Shown: positions 52,901-61,900 of the stretch, piece by piece
Layout of the letters: each line of letters begins with the position of its first letter
Numbering within the stretch: the first letter of the stretch is position 1
Assembly (NCBI GenBank): GCA_021014325.1
Contig: CM037470.1
Span: 4,119,647-4,183,646 of the forward strand
Direction: 5' to 3'
DNA from: Plazaster borealis
Lineage: Eukaryota > Echinodermata > Asteroidea > Forcipulatida > Labidiasteridae
Length of the DNA: 64,000 nucleotides
The notes under the pieces: generated by a model
Told to the model about the DNA's origin: nothing
Database searches by the model: none
Seen by the model: only the letters and a program-made list of their open reading frames with translations
Made by a program: the position numbers and the translations under genes

Positions 52901-55900
52901 GGTTTACTTCTTATAACTACTTCTTAAATGTGTTTTAAGTTTCTGCTGGAAGAGAGTGATGTTGTGCATCTTGTCTGAGGTCTTCAGGAAGTAAATTCCA
53001 AAGTCTTGGTGCTATGTTCGGGAAAAGGCCCTGGTTTTTGAGTAAAACAGCTTACCTCTTGGGCAGAGCTCAGGTATCGGGGAGCCTACAGGACAGCGGA
53101 ATCCCTGCCAGCAGAGATACTCAAGCGGCTTGTCGGTGATCTGACCACTGGGGCAGTAGTATCCCTCCCCACATTGAGCTGATGGTTTGCACAAATGCTC
53201 ACCGGCACAGTAAGATCCTGCATCGTTAAACGAGAGATGAAGGTTACAGAAGTGGAATAAAAATAAACATGCTTGTCAAACCGGTAAAAGACCTAAAGGT
53301 GTTTGTATCTAGTGACGTCTGCATTTGTTTTGTACAGAAAACCAAACAGAAACCCAAAGTCTTTCCTTCATTCTACACCAATAGGATGAACAATGTACTC
53401 AGTGTAATCTTTAAAGGTATTATACAGGATTGGTAGAGCTGACAAAATAGTTGCAGACAGTGTTCAGTGATCAACCATTATACATGAAATAACAAACTTA
53501 TTAATTTTGTCTTAATCCTGTGTGTGAGTCAGAAGAAAATAGTGAAAAACCATGTTCCATTTTCAGCATGTAAACACATTATCCTTAATTTTGGTTGTAA
53601 CAAACGTAATCCGCTGAAGCATTTTTAGGTATTCAGATAGTTTTCTCGAATAGAACTTCATTTCAGAGGGGAATATTTCACAAAAAAACAAAATGGTTCT
53701 AGTATAAACTTCATAATCAGTAAGCTTTCAGACCAAACTAAAGAATGTTTTTGTATCCTTACCAAATCCTGTATAATACCTTCAAGTTTTGTATAAAATA
53801 TGTACAACGAAGGAGTCCAAAGCTTTTACTTGATATGAAATTATTAACTTGTAACCCTTTCTATACCCACCTGGAGTGCAAGACAAACAGTTACTAAGCT
53901 CAGTATTCTTTGATGTGTTCGAGTAGGTCCCATTGGGGCAGGCTATAGGATAGCCCACACCCACTTCGCAGTAGTACCCAGGGGGGCATTCCATGCCGGG
54001 GGGTTCCGGACCGTCGTTACCCCCTGGGCAGTAGTAACCGGCATTACACATTGCTGTAGTAGAGAGAGAAAGAAAAAGTGTCAATGACATGAACAATCTT
54101 GTGGGTTTTGAGGCAATGCATGGTGAGGTATCAATGTATATTCGGTTTGCGGTAACACCATGTGTATTCATCTACTTTGCTTTGTAAATTGTTGTTCTTT
54201 TGAGAACTGTCTTGAAGACGAGCAGAGTATACTGTTCGAAACGTCGAGACCCCACCGGCTCTTTTCAGAGCCAACACTCCCACAAAATAGTTTGTACACA
54301 TGGTTGTACTCGCAGCAAGTTTACTAATTATTTTAGTTACTTCTTATTTGTCCACACCATGCAAAGCTTCAAACAACACTCAAATGTCTTGCTGTTTATT
54401 CCACTGCCGTGGAGTAGATTTCGGAATTCGGGAGACTTCTTAGTCTATTGTGAACCCTTGGGCAGTAGTATTCTATATTGCACATTGCAATTCTGAAGAG
54501 GGGGGGGGGCATGCTTGGGTATCCCCGGTCATAAGTACCTTCTAGGTTGTACTACCCAGTATTACACAGAGCTATTGTAGAAAACAAACAACGAAAGTAA
54601 AGAGAGAAAACAATATCCGCGGCACTCTGAAAAATTACCTTTTGGAGTAGAGAGTTCATAATCGTCACAGTACCACCCTGCAGCACAGTCCACTGGGGCC
54701 ACAGAGCCTGCAGGACAATACGTCCCTGGATAACACTTATTGCCAGTGTAGTTGGCGGCGGGACAACTGCAGTCCGATATCACTGAGGCGTTACCTGTGA
54801 CGATAAACATGAGGTACATGATTTCAGTTTCATTCCAAAAAGAACGATAAATCAGACATTTACAACTATATTGATTAAGACAAAAATGTAGTTACAGTGT
54901 AAGGCAAAAATACTTACTAACTAGGGCCCAATTTCATAGAGCTGCTTAAGCAGAAAACAGCGTTACAAATTTTCTGCTAAGCAAAAAATGGCAGGATACC
55001 AGTCACAGATTGTACATGTAGAATAGTATTTTGGCTGGTAACCATATTCTGGTAAGCATAATTTTGTTTTGCTTAGCTACTTTTCGTGCTTAAAGCAGCT
55101 CTATGAAATTGGGCCCAGGACCAATTTCATAAAATTATGCTTAGCAAATCTTTCTGCTAAGCAGAAGTTGGCAAACAGGCAAATGGAGCCTAAGCCAAAG
55201 GAGAAGCCGTGCAAAATGAAAGGAACATAGACACTGTCTGAAAGCCTTGAAACTACATTATATCAATACAAAAACCAGACACTCACCAGTTGGTAAAGGT
55301 GTGGAAGTGACTGCCCCTCCAGTACAGAACCACCCCTCACTGCAGTTACCAGTGGGCTGGTCCAGTCCTTCTCCCTCACAGTACATGCCAGGGGTACAAA
55401 GTTCACAGGAGGAACTATTCTGCTGGAGGGTGAGCGAGTTGTACGTTCCTTCTGGGCAGGGGAATTCGGTCTCGTAAGCCGTCTCCTGAGGGCAGTAGTA
55501 ACCCATCGAGCACGGGTACATCGTCGGGTCGCTCGTGTTTGCCGGGCAGTAGTAACCAGCGGTGCACGGAGAGCACGAACTCTGACCTTCCGAGGCTGTG
55601 AACGTCCCCGCGTCGCACTCATGTGGGGTGACGGTACCTGTTGGGCAGTAACTCCCGGCGGGGCAGATCCCTCCGACCCCTTTGTGGCCATCTGATGCCG
55701 TGGGGGACATGGTGTCCACACCCAACTCACAGTAGTGGCCTGGATTGCATTCAGCGTCTTCAACTGCTTGGCCGGGGGTAGCGCAATAGTAACCACCTAT
55801 TAAGAACAAGGTAGTTGTTGATTAAATACTGAATACTGTGATGTAAAGATGTGGAAGATTCCACTTTGACAATGGTTTTCATCTGTTCCTGACAGAAAAC

Positions 55901-58900
55901 AGTCATCTCAAACAAGACAATTTACCTGTGCAAGGAGTGCATTCATCTTCTCTCTGTAGACCTTCACGGTTTCCGTAATACCCAGTTGGGCACAGTCTGA
56001 GGTCGTAGCCCGTCCCTGTAGGGCAGTAGTAACCCTGGGGGCAGGGGTCCGCCGTATCACCGTGTATGCACTGGTAGCCGGCTGGGCAGATGTCACACTC
56101 CTCTGCCCCGGTCTTGTTGTAGTAGGTGCCGTTGGTGCATGGGGTTGGGTGGGAGGATCCCACCTCGCAGTAGTGTCCGACCCAGCATCTGTCACCTGGG
56201 AGTTCGAAGGAATTGGCGCAAATTTTATAATTTTTTTAATTCCTAGTAACTAAACCACAAGGGGAAACTGACTGGATAAATTTAAATATTTTGGGGTTGA
56301 ACAAAGAAAAATTGACTATAGCGGGATTTGAACCTGCGACCTCCTGATTAACGTGCCAGCGCTCTACCAAATGAGCTATCTAGACCTTATTTTGGCAGTC
56401 TCCCCATTTTGTCAATATCTTTGTTCGGGATGCCAGTCAGAAGCCATACAATTGTTAGCTGCTGTGTAGCCAGGGATCACACCCAAGTTTGCGATACAAC
56501 CTGGGAAGCGACAGCAGAGGGATCACCTTAAGGGGAAGGTCACATCCCCTTTTCTTTGTTCAACCCAAAACTATTTAAAATTTACCCAGTTTCCCTTGTG
56601 GTTATTACTTGGGATTTGAACCTTCAACCTCTGGAGTAGCCCAATCCACATGCAAGGCTCCGTTCCGGGCGCAGAATTTGAACCAGGGTCCACAGAGGTG
56701 AAAGGCAGGAACTATAACCACTGAGCCAACCTGATCCCCAAATCTAACAGTCGGCCTTAATTCTCACTAAACCAGCAAGCAGAAAATATAAATTAAACAG
56801 TTTTATAATAAAACTTCTTTTCACAGTGAATGTTACCAAAGAACTAGTCACTGGCAGTGGATAACATGCTACACTTGACAGTTCCACCAGAAGATTTTGT
56901 GGTAGACCTGATGACATTTTTATGCACAAACTATTTTTAACGACCGAATAATGCAAATTCAAGACGCTGATTTAGCAGAGAGACCAAGACGCATTAAAAC
57001 AGTTTTTTAAAGGGACAAATAAATTACCTGTGATGCCATCAGTTGGGGCGCTGTTGTTGGCTCTCAGACTGCAGAAATAGCCTGCGTCACACTCCGCTGT
57101 TACGTTGGTTTGGCCAGGCTGGTCGCAATAGTAACCTGCATATATCAAATGCATAAATACCATCAGTTGTTAGAGACCATAGCGGCCACAAGCGGCTTGT
57201 ACCAAAATGTCCATCGCGGCCGCAAACAGTCGCAAGGTTTGACCTACTTCCATTTACATAAAGAGGTCAAAGTAAAGGTTATGTCTGGATATGACATTTT
57301 CCAATGTAGTATTTTAACATAGTATCCCAATTTCTAAACACAAAACTAAAATGTTCATGATATTTCTGTTGACATTTTTACCGACAAAATTTGATTAAAG
57401 AAATGAACAATTTAAGCATGTCCGGGCGTTTTGTGATGATTATACAGAAATGAATGGTCTCTAAAGGGTTAATATTATTGGATTTTGGTAAAGTTATTAC
57501 AAATTGGTTCATACTACATTGAAAGTGAACGACAGGCGAACGAGTGACACCTGCACAATTTTCAGCAGAGTCTTACAGAGGCGAGAGTCACTGCTGACAA
57601 AAAAGTCTGAAATCTGGGCCCAATTCAATAGAGCTGCTTACTGGCTGATTTTGTGCTTACTGCGCGAGTTTCTCTATATCATAGTGCTGCTAACCGTTAA
57701 GCACAAGAAAAGGCATGCTAACCTTCCAGTGCTTACTGTATTATAATGAATGACGTAGCAATGCAAATCCATAGTAAATGCGAAGGCTGGCCGCCTATTT
57801 TTCTTGGTAACCTGTGAAATACGCTTACGCTTTAGCAACTTTTTATGCCGTAGTTAGCATGAAAATTTGATCACCGTCAAGCAGGGCTATGAAATTGGCC
57901 CCTGGATTCTGATCTTAGAAGGTAAATTGAAATGATGGCATATCCGCCTTTTGATAACCCCATGAGTTATAGATTCCAAGGAGCTTTTGGGAACAGAATC
58001 CTCAGCACTAGAGAAGTAGATCAGAGAGAATGACTAATTTAATATGGAGGAAAAATACAGCATTTTTAGGTTTACCATAGGGTTGACTCTAAGTAGTCTG
58101 AATTCAGATTAGAAAGCCTGAAATTTCTCATCCTTGAGTCTTACCCGGTCTGCAAGGGATGCAGTCGCTGATATCACCCTGTCCCTCAGCATCAAGATAG
58201 GTCCCCGGTGGACAAGTCTCTGGGTAGGCCGTACCATTAGGGCAGTAGTGACCTCGCCAGCAGAGGTCACCGTAAGGCTGGTTGACCGGCCCAGCTTCCT
58301 CCGAGGAATCGGAACAGAAATGACCTTAGTGGAAGGAAACAAACATGAGAGGGTGTAATTAAATAGCCGTAGCAGTGCAGTGCAGTGCCGTAGCAGTGCC
58401 CTGTATTAAAGGCAAAGTATACCTTCGGTTTTTGGAACCGCTCCGATTGTTTTAAACCCATATAAATGTAGATATATACAATAAAACTAACTAGTGAAAA
58501 TTTCATTTCAAAAGGTGGTAGCGTTTTTTCTAAATATATAATCGAAATTGTGGTTAGGTCCTTACAAGAACGATAATCCATACTTGGAATACATAATCTG
58601 AGATACGTTTCTTGCAGAAACGTTTCTCAGATTGAAATGTTTTTGAATCCCTCTCTCTGAAACCACATTCCTTTGAAGGGAATTGTTTCTCAAAAATTGT
58701 ATACATTATCAACAGCTGCAGTGCTTCTTACCAAGTAAGTTTTTATGGTTAATAATTTTTGGAGTAATTACCAAAGGTATACCCTTCGTTTTAAATGCCA
58801 CACATTTAAAAACCCTTAAAGGTATCGTACACGTTTGGTAATGACTCAAAACAAATATTAGCATAAAAACTTACTTGGTAACAAGCAACGGAGAGCTGTT

Positions 58901-61900
58901 GATAGTATAAAACATTGTAGAAAACGACTCCCTCTGAAGTAACGTAGTTTTCGAGAAAGAGGTATTTTCTCAATAAAATAATAAAAACTTCTTGCAAGAA
59001 GTTTTTATTCCTATCTGAAAGCACACAAATTTGTACAACAAGGGTGTTTTTTCTTTCATCCTTTTCTTGCAACTTCGATGACCAATTGAGCCTAAATTTT
59101 CACAGGCTTGTTATTTTATGCATATGTTGGGATACACCAAGTGAGAACACTAGTCTTTGAAAATTACCAAATGTGTACAGGGCCTTTAAGTGTGGAAGTA
59201 ACCCCACAAATGCAGGAAGGTTCCACTAGTTACTGGCTCCCCAGAAAGCCAAAAGGTTTGATTGGCAGGGGGAGGGGTGTTGGGAACCTCAGAACCTAGC
59301 GCAGGCTGTCAGCAAAACATCTGGAAGCCTGCTACAAAGAAGGCTGGCTCCACTTTATCAGAGGGTTGGTTCTATAGGTTGGTCTGTATTTCTGTACTAT
59401 TTTGTGCACAAAGTACGCGAGTGAAAATATTTGTCAGGCCGCTCAAAAACAAAACTACACAAATTTGGGACTTGATATCCCTCTTAGATATGGAATGGTC
59501 CAGTATAGGATATCAAGGACTTTGACTCCCCGAGGGCATTGCACTTTAACAAACAAAAACAGTGTCCAATGACTTTACTGTTATCAGCGCTCACTTAAGG
59601 GTTAAAACAATTTTTTGAAGGACAACAACAACAGAGGGACGTTGACAAGATTACTAAAAAAAATGTATGTTTTCCCCAGAGATTAATAACCAAGGAAATT
59701 TGTTCGACAACTCCTACCTGCCCAGCACTCCCCAGACTCGGCCTTCAGGCCAGAACGGTCGCAGTAATACCCCCCAGTGCAGTTCTGGCACTGTCCGGCA
59801 TTCTTCAGCTCCAGCTCGTTACTGAACGTCCCCTTCGGACACTGCTCACCAGCGACACTACCCTGAGGGCAGTATTTACCCGCAGGGCAGATGTCACCAG
59901 TGACACCGTCGTTGGGCGTTGAGGAGGCGGCGCCGGAGGTGCAGAAGTAACCTGCAGTGCATGGCTCATAGGAGAAGGTGTTTCCTGCCAGACAAAAAAA
60001 AATTACAGACCCAATTTCATTAAAAAGTGGCAAACAATAATAACAATTCTAATAATAATAATAATAGCAACCTTTATAAAGCGCCTTTTCCTAGGAATAA
60101 AAAGAGAATGAGAATGACCAAGAAAATACAAACAAGGGAATAATAGCAGGAAATCAAAAACTACTGCCAGGCCCAGCCAGCAGGACTCAAGACAAGAGAA
60201 GCGTATGCCTAAATTTACTAGAATTCAACAATTTGTTGCCAAACTTAAGAAGTAGTGTATTTCTTCTAACCTCTAGTGAGTTTACTAGATGTTATAATGG
60301 CGTGTCATGGCCGAGCGGTCTAGTTCACCGGACCCAAGCTCTGGTGTTGTCAGCAGCAGAGTGTGGGTTCGATACCCGGTCATGACACTTGTGTCTTTGA
60401 GCAAGACACCTAGCCATAATTGCTTCGTAAAAAGTTGGGAAGGTCGTGCATTCTGCTCTACCAGCCAGGCTCCTAGTGGATGATACCCATGCCTAGATCT
60501 TTACAGACTGTGAAGGGGTAACCCTGTTTCAGCCCCAGGAGTGGGTGGCAACGTGCCCCTGGTGACAGTTGATTTGGGTCGATAGCCCAAATCGGTTAAG
60601 TGTAGCCCTCAGCTTGAAGTGGCCATCCGGCTTTGTGATGTTAGGCGATCTCTCATAATTATTACTATTTTTTTAAAGGCAGTGGGAATGAAGAATATAA
60701 TTCTGGTTTTAATAAGTAATACCATTTACCTTCACCGGGACAATACATCCCCGGATCACACGGCGTGCACTGCGTGGCGTTATGCAGCCCAGTCTTATTA
60801 CTGTAGGTACCTTCAGGGCATAGGTACTCCGTCTCGTGCTTCGTGCCCGCCGGGCAGTACGAGCCCGGGGGACATATCTCAGGATCCGACACTCCTCGGT
60901 AGCTGCGATAACGACCGGAGAAATTCCCGCTCGAGGTGACATTTTCATCGTCTAGAATTTCATAATCGCCTAAACGAGAAGTACGATAGCAGAGAAAAGA
61001 TTGTGAATTTAAACACCAAGTTAATTTTTCAAATAATAGATTTTGTAAACAGAGAATTACTCCAGGGAAAACCCACGCAGTCAGGAACTGAAAACCCAAT
61101 CCACGTAGTGCCCCCGGCGGGATTTGAATTGGGGTCCTAGAAGTGGAAGGCGAGAAAAGATACCACTACAGATACCACTACAGAACCCAATGCAGAGCTG
61201 CCAACATTTGCATCTTGCAATCAGGGAGATATCTAGAAATACATTCAACATAATGGGGACAAAGTTTCCATAATCAGGGAGATTTTTAAACTCAGGGAGA
61301 TTTTTAAATTTGTTCATCAGAACATGGAAAGATTGGTTTATTTTCAGGGAACTTTCTGCAGAATTAGGGAGAGTTGGCTGCTCTGCTAATGCATAGCAAA
61401 TGATAAGCATGGACATCAACCTAAATATGCAAGCAATAGTAGGATTGCTGACGCTTTTGCCTTTTGCATGTGAAGGAACGCTAATCCTTTTAGTTTGTAC
61501 AAAGATCTGAACAGCGCTCAGCTCTTACCATAAGCCCTGCAGTATGCTCCCTTGGTGCAGAGGTTACAGTCGTACCGTCCCCAGTGCTGCTGGTACCAGC
61601 CGCTGGGACATCCCGTTTGGTTCCAGCTACCCGCCTCGCAGAAATGACCGGGGCTACAGGCGAGGTCAACGGGTCGTAAGGCGTCTTGACCGCCGGGGCA
61701 GAAGTAGCCTCTGGCGCACTCGCCACTTGGGATTTCCATGCCCCACTCCTCGCAGTACATGCCTGCCGTACAGCTCAGACAATCCGATATGTTTGTATTC
61801 TGCTCTCGATCTGTTAACGAAGAAATTAATAGAGGACTGTGAAAGTTTACTGTTAACGATGCTGACCTGGAAAAGAATGTAACCTGAGAACCCACTTTGT

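Noticed and set aside
60297..60388. tRNA gene with long variable arm
   Set aside because: A- and B-boxes are present but no 7-bp acceptor stem forms; at least eight dispersed copies share a long 3' body, so it is a SINE.
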